Source: GCA-002282575 sp964416645
Lineage (GTDB): Bacteria > Pseudomonadota > Gammaproteobacteria > Thiomicrospirales > Thiomicrospiraceae
Assembly: GCA_964416645.1 (NCBI GenBank)
Contig: CAYQEZ010000051.1
Coordinates: forward strand, 1-10,062
Length of the DNA stretch: 10,062 nucleotides
Reading direction: 5' to 3'
In this document: positions 1 to 6,710 of the stretch, one piece after another
Position numbering within the stretch: the first letter of the stretch is position 1
Layout of the letters: each line of letters opens with the position of its first letter
The notes under the pieces: model-generated
The model's database searches: none
What the model saw: the letters and a program-made list of their open reading frames with translations, nothing else
Told to the model about the DNA's origin: nothing
Program-made: the position numbers and the translations under genes

Positions 1-831
1 TGTAAAATTACTGGCACCTTCTTGTCCCGATAGTAGGGGAGCGACCTGTAAGTAGCCGTCGGGCGTATAGCTCACCACTTTAGAAGTTGCGTCTGCCGTT
101 GTCTTGAGTGTACTACCCCAATCAATACTCCCTAAAGCGTCGCGAAGCCAAATTTGGTAACGAATGCCGTTATTAAATTGACCAGTTGCTTTTAAGTCTA
201 ACGCATAGCCACGACCTTGGCTTTCTTGCCGTGTACTTCGACCAAAAAGTTCATCTTGTTCATAACGATAATTTACATCAGCTTGATAGTTGTAGGTTTT
301 AGAAGTGGGAGAGTTGGCATAACCGTTAATTGTGCCATAGCTCAGATTGTCCGCATTAAACAAGCTAGCGCCTAGTTGTAGTTGATGATTATCAGCCCAT
401 GCGAGTTGATAAGCTAGGCGCAAGCCAGACCCTCGCCAACGCTCCGCTGCTAGGTTGAGTTGATAATCTCGATTACTGGTTAGCGGGTTTTCTTGGCTGA
501 TGGCATAATAAAAATCGGCAAAATCGCTGGAATAACGGTAGTTTTGTTCATAACGGTAAAGCGCCCCAAGTGACCAACCACGATAGGTTACGCCCATCTC
601 TAACCAGTTAGAGGTAAAGGCACGCTCACCGCCACGGTGAAACTGTCCTTTGCCACCATCTAATTGGGTTATCGCCATAGATTCAGACACATTGAACGAA
701 TCTATTAATCCATAAGGATACCAGTCTGTGTCGTCAGCGAGTAGGGTTTGTGACGAAAAAAAAGAGGCGGCAAGCGCCACCTCTAATAGGGTTTTGGTGA
801 AATGATGCTTAGAAGCTTTCAAAAGTACCAT
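1..831 (-). CDS. Putative outer-membrane beta-barrel protein, C-terminus outside the window
   Basis: The frame is open for 277 codons from ATG at 831 to the window edge with no stop. The N-terminus reads as a Sec signal peptide: basic stretch K5-K13, a hydrophobic core around residues 14-31, and likely cleavage after A32 (LLA|DD). The mature part is rich in Tyr, Trp, Arg and Asn with alternating polar/hydrophobic strands, for example around residues 75-103 and 127-160, and has two YRYEQ motifs near residues 92 and 188; this is typical of an outer-membrane barrel. I do not recognise the family, so the barrel call is inference from composition. The start overlaps the end of the upstream lipoprotein gene by 23 bp, so the two are probably one translationally coupled operon. 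The start is ambiguous: AAGG directly abuts ATG 831, whereas a TTG at 822 lies 8 nt after AAGGA and would give a protein three residues shorter with the same signal peptide. Confidence 0.72.
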   Translation of the reverse strand, partial: MVLLKASKHHFTKTLLEVALAASFFSSQTLLADDTDWYPYGLIDSFNVSESMAITQLDGGKGQFHRGGERAFTSNWLEMGVTYRGWSLGALYRYEQNYRYSSDFADFYYAISQENPLTSNRDYQLNLAAERWRGSGLRLAYQLAWADNHQLQLGASLFNADNLSYGTINGYANSPTSKTYNYQADVNYRYEQDELFGRSTRQESQGRGYALDLKATGQFNNGIRYQIWLRDALGSIDWGSTLKTTADATSKVVSYTPDGYLQVAPLLSGQEGASNFT

Positions 832-3451
832 CCTTAAAGTTGACCTTCGTCCAACCTTTCATGTCGATAATATCGGCCACTTCCGTGTTGCCCACTTTGA
901 TTTTTCCTTGAATACCGCCCGTCGCAGACTTATTCAAAGTCATGGTCGTACCATCTAAGCTAGTCACCGTTAAGGCATTAATGTTAGACGTTCCATTAGC
1001 CACGCTGTTTGTCGCCGAAATGGTGATGCCACGTGCAGCCGTTTGCTGTTTCAGTGACAAAGCAGCAGAGCCGATGTCGGGATAACCACTACGGTCAATG
1101 GTTACTGTTGCTACCGTATTGGGGAACCCAGCTAGGTTAGCGTCTAAACTCAACGTTAGGTTGCCTTGCGCAAAGTTGGTGGCTGATTCATAGTCGGGGA
1201 AGGTGGCGTAGCCACTCGCAGATGAATAGGCTTGTCTGTATTCATTAGCCAGCGAATATGAACCGTAATTTAACGTAAAGTTTGTTGCGCCAGGCACTTG
1301 GGTTTTGAGTGCATCAGCGAAGCCTAGGACGTCACCGATAACACACTTATTGACACTAGTGTATGTTGGTGCATCAGTGTAATAGTTAAAACAAGTACTA
1401 TTATTTGGTATTACAACGGTAGTTTGTCCATTAAAGTAGCTGTATCCATCATTGTAGTAATTGACAAAAAAACCTGAAACATCACTAGGTACACCAGCTT
1501 TTGTTGCTTCGCTTGTGATATTGCCAGTGTTAAGGTTTAGTGGCGTATTTGAATAGCTACCCGCATAAACATATTTCGTTTTCTCATAGCTAGTGAACGC
1601 TGAAAAATCGAACGAAGCGGCATTGGTTAAGTTAAAAGTTGCAGCCGCTTTAACAGAGCTACCACCACTGCTGAAAGTGCCGTCGAGGGCGATTTTACTA
1701 ATGCTCAAGTTAGTTGGTTGAGCAGGAGAAGCGGGTTGCACCATTGATAATTCGGCATTGCCTGTAAAACTTCCGCCCGATGTTTTGTCGGAAAAATTAA
1801 GGCCACCTTTCAGACTACCCACCGTGATGGTTGGCATATCGGTATTGTTTTCGCTCATGGTGTAAGCATTGGCAAAGGTTGTAGAAGCAGTGACATTATT
1901 AAGCGTCATGGTTGAGCGCGTGTCAGTGATGGTGCCATTAACGACAATGCTTGCACCAGACAATACTTTGCTATTGGCAGCTAGATCGGCAACGGTGAAA
2001 TTAGGGATGGTAAAGACAAGATCAACTGCTGGTACTAAATCTCCGCTGGCAGGCATTGGTTTGGTGACCGTGACTTGTAGACCATTGGGCGTATCTACAA
2101 CACTAACATTGACTTTAGCAATGGTAGCAGGTGTTGATGAAGGGTAGCCATTCACGTAATTGGGAATAACGCTACAGGTAGATTTTTGTGAGTTGATAGT
2201 ATTAATACCCGTCGCTACCGTTAGTGTTCTGCCATCATCGGCATTACACCAAACACGTTGTGTGCTTTGAATGTTTACTTCTTGATTAGTTACTGAAGTC
2301 TTAATGGTGCTACCAAGTTGTCCGCCAACATTTTGGATAATTTCCGTTAGCAATAAGCCTAGTAGACTGCTTCGATCATTCCACACATTGCTAACCGTAT
2401 TCAACTGAGTACCAAAACTTTGCGCAGGGTTTTGCATACCGTTAATGCTGGTTTGCAGCGCACGTGCTTGGGATAGGATTGATTTGGCTTTATCCATGTC
2501 AGTAGCTACCGCAGTTTCGACAACAGGTGGTGTATATCCGCTTTCGCTAGGTTTGTAGCTGGTTGTTTTGTCGCTGGTATCATTAACAATCACGGTTTTT
2601 ACTTCAGCATCAATTTTGCCAGAAATGACATTATTGTTGATAACTGCTGTTTTGGTTTCTAAAATGCTAGAGAACACATCTTTGTTGCCACTAAAACTGT
2701 CAGCGCTGTCAAACTTACCGTCTTTGAAACTGTCACGGATTTTGGCCAGTGCTTGCGTCGTGTTGGCAGCAGTGGATGAGCTGCTCTTAATCATTTCCGC
2801 AATGGTGGATAGTGCAACGGCATAGCTTTGTTGAGCTGTGTCTTGACTTGTAGCCCCTTTCGTAATGTCAATGGGTTTGGTGCGTAAAATATCACCTAAG
2901 CCAAACGCGCCAGCAACCTGCGCGGATTTTTGTTTAATGCTGTCAGTATTAATGTTGGCAGGTGCTTGTTCTAAGTTGGCAGCAACCATGTCGGTCAGCG
3001 GAGTAATGTAAGCGACAGATTCAGCGGCAGTAACGGGTGGAACGACGGCTTTCATATTGAAGTCAGTCGGTAGGGTAGCGTCTGCACCAAAAGCTGTTGT
3101 GCTACCGTCGGCATTAATACAACCACTGGGCGCATCACATACCATTAATGTGTTGGCTGTTGGTGTCACGGTAACACGCACCACACCGTTAGTGTAGCCA
3201 GACATGGTTATGGTATAGTCACCATTGTTGTCGGTGGTGGCTGTGCCACGCGCTACCCATGAAGTTCCAACCAACTCTTCGGCAGTTACTAAACCTTGTT
3301 TGATGATACCTTTGGCAGCAGTACCAGAGAGTGAAGAAGATGAGCCAGAAGTTGCAGGAGTGATACTGTCCGAAGAACCACCACAACCAGCCAATAAAGA
3401 AGCAGACACAATAACAGCCGCTAACGGCAATTTATGCATGATTTTTTGCAT
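809..3451 (-). CDS. Large Ser/Thr-rich outer-membrane lipoprotein of unknown function
   Basis: This 880-residue protein starts with a lipoprotein signal peptide ending in the lipobox L20-A21-G22-C23. Residue +2 is Gly, not Asp, so outer-membrane sorting is expected. A flexible Ser/Thr/Gly linker follows (about 24-43), then a small beta-sandwich-like region (about 44-100) with a TDNNGDYTI motif like those of carboxypeptidase-regulatory-like domains. Residues 140-400 look mostly helical. From about 440 to 880 the protein is beta-rich with many Asn, Thr, Ser and Gly. Besides the lipidated Cys there are exactly six cysteines in three local pairs (105/111, 402/426, 687/703), which suggests disulfides and an extracytoplasmic location. 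The start at 3451 is supported by AGAGA about 9 nt upstream; a second in-frame ATG lies at 3439. I do not recognise the function. It could be a surface adhesin-like or binding lipoprotein, a partner of the following barrel protein, or a substrate of the neighbouring secretion system; all three are inference. Confidence 0.85.
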   Translation of the reverse strand: MQKIMHKLPLAAVIVSASLLAGCGGSSDSITPATSGSSSSLSGTAAKGIIKQGLVTAEELVGTSWVARGTATTDNNGDYTITMSGYTNGVVRVTVTPTANTLMVCDAPSGCINADGSTTAFGADATLPTDFNMKAVVPPVTAAESVAYITPLTDMVAANLEQAPANINTDSIKQKSAQVAGAFGLGDILRTKPIDITKGATSQDTAQQSYAVALSTIAEMIKSSSSTAANTTQALAKIRDSFKDGKFDSADSFSGNKDVFSSILETKTAVINNNVISGKIDAEVKTVIVNDTSDKTTSYKPSESGYTPPVVETAVATDMDKAKSILSQARALQTSINGMQNPAQSFGTQLNTVSNVWNDRSSLLGLLLTEIIQNVGGQLGSTIKTSVTNQEVNIQSTQRVWCNADDGRTLTVATGINTINSQKSTCSVIPNYVNGYPSSTPATIAKVNVSVVDTPNGLQVTVTKPMPASGDLVPAVDLVFTIPNFTVADLAANSKVLSGASIVVNGTITDTRSTMTLNNVTASTTFANAYTMSENNTDMPTITVGSLKGGLNFSDKTSGGSFTGNAELSMVQPASPAQPTNLSISKIALDGTFSSGGSSVKAAATFNLTNAASFDFSAFTSYEKTKYVYAGSYSNTPLNLNTGNITSEATKAGVPSDVSGFFVNYYNDGYSYFNGQTTVVIPNNSTCFNYYTDAPTYTSVNKCVIGDVLGFADALKTQVPGATNFTLNYGSYSLANEYRQAYSSASGYATFPDYESATNFAQGNLTLSLDANLAGFPNTVATVTIDRSGYPDIGSAALSLKQQTAARGITISATNSVANGTSNINALTVTSLDGTTMTLNKSATGGIQGKIKVGNTEVADIIDMKGWTKVNFKDGTFESF

Positions 3452-3459
3452 GATTTTTT
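3436..3459 (-). repeat. 12-bp tandem duplication over the lipoprotein start codon
   Basis: GCATGATTTTTT occurs twice in immediate succession (3436-3447 and 3448-3459). On the coding strand each copy reads AAAAAATCATGC, so the start codon and the eight bases before it are duplicated, giving in-frame Met1 and Met5. Only the first ATG has a purine-rich site (AGAGA, 3461-3465 on the complementary strand) at a normal distance. Being 12 bp, gain or loss of a copy would keep the frame. Confidence 0.85.
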
Positions 3460-3492
3460 ATCTCTTTTGAGGGTTGAATAGATTTGGTTATT

Positions 3493-3521
3493 ATGCTACC
3501 CCCCCCAATTGCCCTTGTCAA
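3493..3521 (-). promoter_or_regulatory. Sigma70-type promoter of the lipoprotein/barrel operon with a G8 spacer tract
   Basis: Read on the minus strand there is a perfect -35 TTGACA (3521-3516), a spacer of exactly 17 bp (3515-3499) and a -10 TAGCAT (3498-3493, four of six consensus bases). The spacer ends in eight consecutive Gs (C8 on the plus strand, 3499-3506). A second, better -10-like hexamer, CATAAT (3495-3490), lies 3 bp further downstream, at a spacing of 20 bp. Predicted transcription would start around 3486, giving a leader of roughly 35 nt. Homopolymer tracts in promoter spacers are a known basis of transcriptional phase variation (Neisseria porA and opc, Bordetella fim); whether this one varies is inference. 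Confidence 0.7.
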
Positions 3522-3606
3522 CTAAAAAATGCGCGATAATTGAATAATAAATTTTTTGGTGATTTTTGGCGGTTGGTTTGTCTGGTGTTTTGTCATATCA
3601 CCATCA

Positions 3607-3634
3607 TTAACCAAGGGTAAAACTGGCGTATAAT
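3607..3634 (+). promoter_or_regulatory. Sigma70-type promoter of the rpn-gspF-M unit
   Basis: A perfect -10 TATAAT lies at 3629-3634. A -35-like TTAACC (3607-3612, four of six bases) sits 16 bp upstream. Transcription would begin near 3641, about 20 nt before the nuclease start codon. No other comparable promoter was found between here and the right edge, so this may be the main promoter for both the nuclease and the secretion genes. Confidence 0.6.
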
Positions 3635-3651
3635 GCCTAAAATAAATTCTC

Positions 3652-3655
3652 GGAG
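3652..3655 (+). promoter_or_regulatory. Ribosome binding site of the rpn gene
   Basis: GGAG lies 8 nt upstream of the ATG at 3664 and supports that start, which also begins the conserved N-terminal family motif. Confidence 0.7.
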
Positions 3656-3663
3656 ATGATGGA

Positions 3664-4587
3664 ATGAAATTTTTAGATGTTAAAACCGATTATGCGTTTA
3701 AGCGAGTGTTTGGAGCGACCGAATCGGTTCCTTTGTTGATTAGTTTCCTAAATGCCATTTTGGATTATACGGGCGATCAAGAAATTGTCGATTTAACCAT
3801 TATCGACCCCTATCTAGCGCCTAAGCTAGAGGGGATGAAAGATACCTATGTCGATGTGCGCGCTCAGTTGGCTAATGGCAGTAGCGTCATTATTGAAATG
3901 CAAGTGCTCAATGTGAAAGGCTTTGAGCAACGCGTGCTGTACAATGCGGCTAAAGAGTTTTCAAACCAACTGCAAACGGGCGAGGATTATACGCTGCTCA
4001 ATCCTGTAATTGCCTTAACGCTAACCGATTTCGTCATGTTTGATGAGTTCGAAAAATATCAAAGCAATTTTGTGTTGCGTGAGAAAGAAACCCTGACCCA
4101 ATACAGCGACGACATTGAATTGGTGTTTATAGAACTGCCTAAATTCACCAAAACCGAACAGGAACTGGTAGATATTAAGGATAAGTGGCTTTACTTTATT
4201 CGTAACGCGGGCAAACTAACTTGTATTCCAAGCACGCTCGCCGAACCTTGTATTCAAGATGCGTTATTACGAGCCAATGAGGCAGGCATGAGCCGTGAAG
4301 AGTTGGAACTTCAGCATCGTCGTCACGACTTCATTTGGTTGCAACAAGGGGCGTTGGCTTTGTCGGAAGAAAAATTAGCACAAGCCGAAGAAAAAGGGCT
4401 TGCCAAGGGGATAGAAAAGGGGGTTGCTCAAGGAATCGAAAAAGGTCGAGCAGTCGGTGAACAAGCAAAAGCCTTTGAAATTGCGCGTAACCTGCTTGAT
4501 GTGTTGGATGATGCCACTATTGCCAGCAAAACAGACCTGAACTTGATGCAAATTGCTCAATTACGCACTCAATCCTCAACCCGTTAA
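3664..4587 (+). CDS. Rpn-family recombination-promoting nuclease (PD-(D/E)XK, putative transposase family)
   Basis: This 307-residue protein opens with FLDVKTDYAFKRVFG, the N-terminal signature of the Rpn/PDDEXK_2 family. The candidate catalytic core is D64 (in YVDVRA) followed by E78-M79-Q80 (in IIEMQ), the family's version of the PD-(D/E)XK motif, where Q replaces the Lys. Characterised E. coli Rpn proteins are DNA endonucleases that raise RecA-independent recombination; the same role here is inferred from the family. The C-terminal part (about 230-270) is a charged helix with a Gly every fourth residue (245-265), also usual in the family, followed by a short domain (about 270-302). The gene is complete with no broken motif and no flanking inverted repeats, so despite the family name there is no sign of an insertion sequence. 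It ends 8 bp before gspF on the same strand, so read-through into the secretion genes is likely. Confidence 0.85.
   Translation: MKFLDVKTDYAFKRVFGATESVPLLISFLNAILDYTGDQEIVDLTIIDPYLAPKLEGMKDTYVDVRAQLANGSSVIIEMQVLNVKGFEQRVLYNAAKEFSNQLQTGEDYTLLNPVIALTLTDFVMFDEFEKYQSNFVLREKETLTQYSDDIELVFIELPKFTKTEQELVDIKDKWLYFIRNAGKLTCIPSTLAEPCIQDALLRANEAGMSREELELQHRRHDFIWLQQGALALSEEKLAQAEEKGLAKGIEKGVAQGIEKGRAVGEQAKAFEIARNLLDVLDDATIASKTDLNLMQIAQLRTQSSTR
4390..4461 (+). repeat. Three imperfect 24-bp tandem repeats in the rpn gene
   Basis: Units at 4390-4413, 4414-4437 and 4438-4461 encode EKGLAKGI, EKGVAQGI and EKGRAVGE. They place glycines at residues 245, 249, 253, 257, 261 and 265. The repeats are diverged in third positions, so they are old rather than a fresh expansion. 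Loss or gain of a unit would change the helix by eight residues and keep the frame. Confidence 0.75.
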
Positions 4588-4595
4588 TCTAGCTT

Positions 4596-5819
4596 ATGCC
4601 CAGTTTCGATTATCACGCGCTCAACCCCCAAGGCAAGTCGGTTAAAGGGACACAAACCGCCGATTCAGCTTACAGTTTGCGGGCTAGTTTGCGCGCTCAG
4701 GGACTGACACCCTTATCGGTAACGGAATTACAAACCGCCAGTCGGCAGAAAACGGCTTGGTGGCAGGCTTCGTTTTGGCGTGGGTATTTACCACTAAAAG
4801 AACTGGTATTGCTGACGCGTCAAATCGCCACCCTGCTTGAAGGTGGTTTGCCCTTAGCGCAAGTGTTATCGATTTTATCGGCACAAGCAGAAAGTAAACG
4901 CTTGGGGCGACTGCTCACCCACGTGCATGGACAGGTACAAGAAGGTTTATCTTTAGCCAATGCCTTTCGTAATGCGCCTTACCGTTTACCCGAAGATGTG
5001 GTGGCGATGATTGGCGCGGGTGAGGAGTCGGGTAATTTAACAGTGGTGATGGCGCGGCTAGCCGATGCCATTGAATTGCGCGAACAAGTGTCGGGGCAAA
5101 TGAAAGGGGCGATGTTTTACCCCTTTCTGATGCTCACCTTGTCGATGGTGATTGTGGTGTTTTTGCTCACTGTCGTTGTTCCCAAAGTGGTGGTGATGTT
5201 CACCCACATGAAACAGTCTTTACCGCCACTGACTCAAGGGCTGATTGCCGTGAGTGATTGGCTGGCGCATTGGTGGGGCGCATTGCTGCTGCTTTTATTG
5301 TTGGGATTTGCCGTGTTTAAGTGGCTACTCACACGTCTTGATTTTAAGGTCACTTGGCATAAGGGCTTGTTGCGTTTGCCCTTGTTCGGTAAGCTGTTGT
5401 TAGAATCGAATACCGCGCGTTGGGCAAGAACCTTGTCGGTATTGTTGAACAGTGGTGTGCCCGCAGTCGAGTCATTACGCATTTCGGCGCAAGTGCTGAG
5501 TTTGCTACCCTTACAGCAAGCGGTAGAGTCGATGGCAGTGCAGGTGCGCGAAGGCGTGCCGCTGTATCGGGCGTTGGCTGAGTCAAAAGTTTTTCCGTCG
5601 TTGGTGCGCTATTTGGTCGAAAGTGGCGAAGCTTCTGGGCGGTTACCCGATATGCTCGGCAGGGTAGCACACCATTACGAGGTGAGTACGCAAGCCTTGT
5701 CAGGGTCGCTCATTAAATTGATTGAGCCTGTGTTAATTTTAGTGATGGGCGGTGTGGTTCTGCTCATCGTGATGGCAATTTTATTGCCGATTTTTGCCAT
5801 GAATCAGTTAGTAGGATAG
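4596..5819 (+). CDS. gspF: Type II secretion inner-membrane platform protein GspF
   Basis: GspF is the polytopic inner-membrane core of the type II secretion system that couples the GspE ATPase to pseudopilus assembly. The 407-residue length matches the family's usual size of about 400. Two T2SSF domains are visible (about 68-190 and 271-393), each carrying the repeated signature: GEESGNL at 142-148 and ESGEASGRL at 342-350. Three hydrophobic segments fit the family topology (about 176-202, 227-245 and 375-402). The N-terminus FDYHALNPQGKSVKG is the standard GspF opening, which supports ATG 4596. I see no clear Shine-Dalgarno site before it; with the nuclease stop only 8 bp upstream, translation may depend on reinitiation. 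gspE, usually directly upstream of gspF, is not there. Confidence 0.96.
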   Translation: MPSFDYHALNPQGKSVKGTQTADSAYSLRASLRAQGLTPLSVTELQTASRQKTAWWQASFWRGYLPLKELVLLTRQIATLLEGGLPLAQVLSILSAQAESKRLGRLLTHVHGQVQEGLSLANAFRNAPYRLPEDVVAMIGAGEESGNLTVVMARLADAIELREQVSGQMKGAMFYPFLMLTLSMVIVVFLLTVVVPKVVVMFTHMKQSLPPLTQGLIAVSDWLAHWWGALLLLLLLGFAVFKWLLTRLDFKVTWHKGLLRLPLFGKLLLESNTARWARTLSVLLNSGVPAVESLRISAQVLSLLPLQQAVESMAVQVREGVPLYRALAESKVFPSLVRYLVESGEASGRLPDMLGRVAHHYEVSTQALSGSLIKLIEPVLILVMGGVVLLIVMAILLPIFAMNQLVG

Positions 5820-5826
5820 TTATACG

Positions 5827-6258
5827 ATGCAAAAACAATCAGGTTTTACCCTTATCGAATTAATGGTGGTGGTGGTTATTTTGGCGCTGCTTGCAACCTT
5901 TGTCGTGCCGCAAATTATGGACAGACCCGAACAAGCACGGGTGGTGAAAGCCCAGCAAGACATTCGTAGTTTAGAAAGTGCGTTAAAAATGTACAAGCTG
6001 GATAATTTCGCTTATCCCAGCACCGATCAAGGACTAGAAGCTTTGGTGAAAAAGCCCGATGGTAACCCTAAACCGCGCAACTACAACCCAAAAGGCTATT
6101 TAGAAAGCTTGCCACAAGACCCTTGGGGTAATGCTTATTTATACCTGAATCCTGGTGAGCATGGTGAAATTGATATTTACTCGCTGGGTGCGGATGGTGC
6201 TGCGGGCGGCACGGGTTATGATGCGGATATTGGCAATTGGGTAAAAGCAGAAAAATAA
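5827..6258 (+). CDS. gspG: Major pseudopilin GspG
   Basis: GspG polymerises into the periplasmic pseudopilus. The 143-residue preprotein has a type III (class 3) leader MQKQSG cut by the prepilin peptidase before F7, with the essential Glu at +5 (E11), followed by a hydrophobic helix (about 7-28). The globular part shows the GspG hallmarks: YPSTDQGLEAL (63-73), QDPWG (97-101), and the C-terminal loop ADGAAGGTGYDADIGNW (122-138), whose Asp residues (D123, D132, D134) match the calcium site of the family. It starts 7 bp after gspF, with AGGA about 10 nt upstream of the ATG. Confidence 0.97.
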   Translation: MQKQSGFTLIELMVVVVILALLATFVVPQIMDRPEQARVVKAQQDIRSLESALKMYKLDNFAYPSTDQGLEALVKKPDGNPKPRNYNPKGYLESLPQDPWGNAYLYLNPGEHGEIDIYSLGADGAAGGTGYDADIGNWVKAEK

Positions 6259-6710
6259 CGCAAGCTGGCTTCACCCTCATTGAGCTGTTGGTGGTTCTGG
6301 TGGTGATTGCCATTGTGTGGGCGAGTGTGATGCCGATGTTACAAACCGATCAGCAACGCTTGGCGCGTCAGTGGCTAACGCAGGCAGAGGGGTATTTGAC
6401 CCTTTCCTGCGATTTGGCAGCTCAGTTGCAAACCAGTCATCGTGTGCTGGTGGGTAATGCGTTAAGTATCCAGCGTTGGGACAGTGTGCGACGCGATTGG
6501 TTAGTCGATACTTCGGTTGCGCCCTTGTCAAAACTCCTTGACTGGAAACTGAGTGGCAAGCGCCAAGAACCTTTGATGAAAGACGATCCTCTGGCTTGGA
6601 CCTGTCGTGCCGATGGCGATCAGCAAGCAGGCGAGTTGCAACTCAGCCAGTCGGAACTGGGACAGCTGCGTTTGCTATGGACGGGCGATGGTCGTTATGA
6701 AATGCGCTAA
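6237..6710 (+). CDS. gspH: Minor pseudopilin GspH, TTG start
   Basis: The 157-residue protein carries the leader ending QAG|FTLIE, cleaved after G11 with Glu at +5 (E16), then a hydrophobic helix to about 35. Its place between gspG and gspI, and its size, identify it as GspH, a minor pseudopilin near the pseudopilus tip. The rest of the sequence is poorly conserved, as is usual for GspH. No ATG or GTG precedes the leader in this frame. TTG at 6237 gives a normal short basic leader (GKSRKITQAG) and has GGAT about 8 nt upstream; it makes a 22-bp overlap with gspG. Two cysteines (C58, C123) could pair in the periplasm. Confidence 0.9.
   Translation: MGKSRKITQAGFTLIELLVVLVVIAIVWASVMPMLQTDQQRLARQWLTQAEGYLTLSCDLAAQLQTSHRVLVGNALSIQRWDSVRRDWLVDTSVAPLSKLLDWKLSGKRQEPLMKDDPLAWTCRADGDQQAGELQLSQSELGQLRLLWTGDGRYEMR

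Larger units (their letters stand above)
3452..3663. other. Divergent intergenic regulatory region
   Basis: This is the only intergenic stretch of any size. It holds the two divergent promoters, the G8/C8 tract and, between the two -35 elements (about 3522-3606), an AT-rich then T/G-rich segment (3551-3592) with no gene. I see no clear operator palindrome or terminator. The two promoters are about 85 bp apart, close enough for a shared regulator to affect both. Confidence 0.7.

Noticed and set aside
1869..2147. Open frames on the plus strand inside the lipoprotein gene (also 2568-2825 and 3225-3470)
   Set aside because: They are antisense to a well-supported gene, have no ribosome site or recognisable domain, and reflect the host gene's composition.
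3515..3540. Plus-strand TTGTCA and GATAAT resembling a second rightward promoter
   Set aside because: The spacer is only 14 bp, too short for sigma70, and the TTGTCA is simply the complement overlapping the leftward -35.
3524..3557. AAAAAAT / ATTTTTT inverted repeat as a terminator or operator
   Set aside because: The 7-bp stem is purely A/T with a 20-nt loop; such pairs are expected by chance in AT-rich intergenic DNA.
3664..4587. Nuclease gene as part of an insertion sequence, given the family's 'putative transposase' label
   Set aside because: No terminal inverted repeats, target-site duplication or accessory gene is visible at either end.
4480..4595. Possible internal promoter for gspF at the end of the nuclease gene
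   Set aside because: Only weak TTGATG/TATTGC-like hexamers were found, none with a good -10.
5863..5880. GTG triplet runs in gspG and again in gspI (about 6747-6760) as microsatellites
   Set aside because: They encode the valine-rich part of the conserved pseudopilin helix, so coding constraint explains them.
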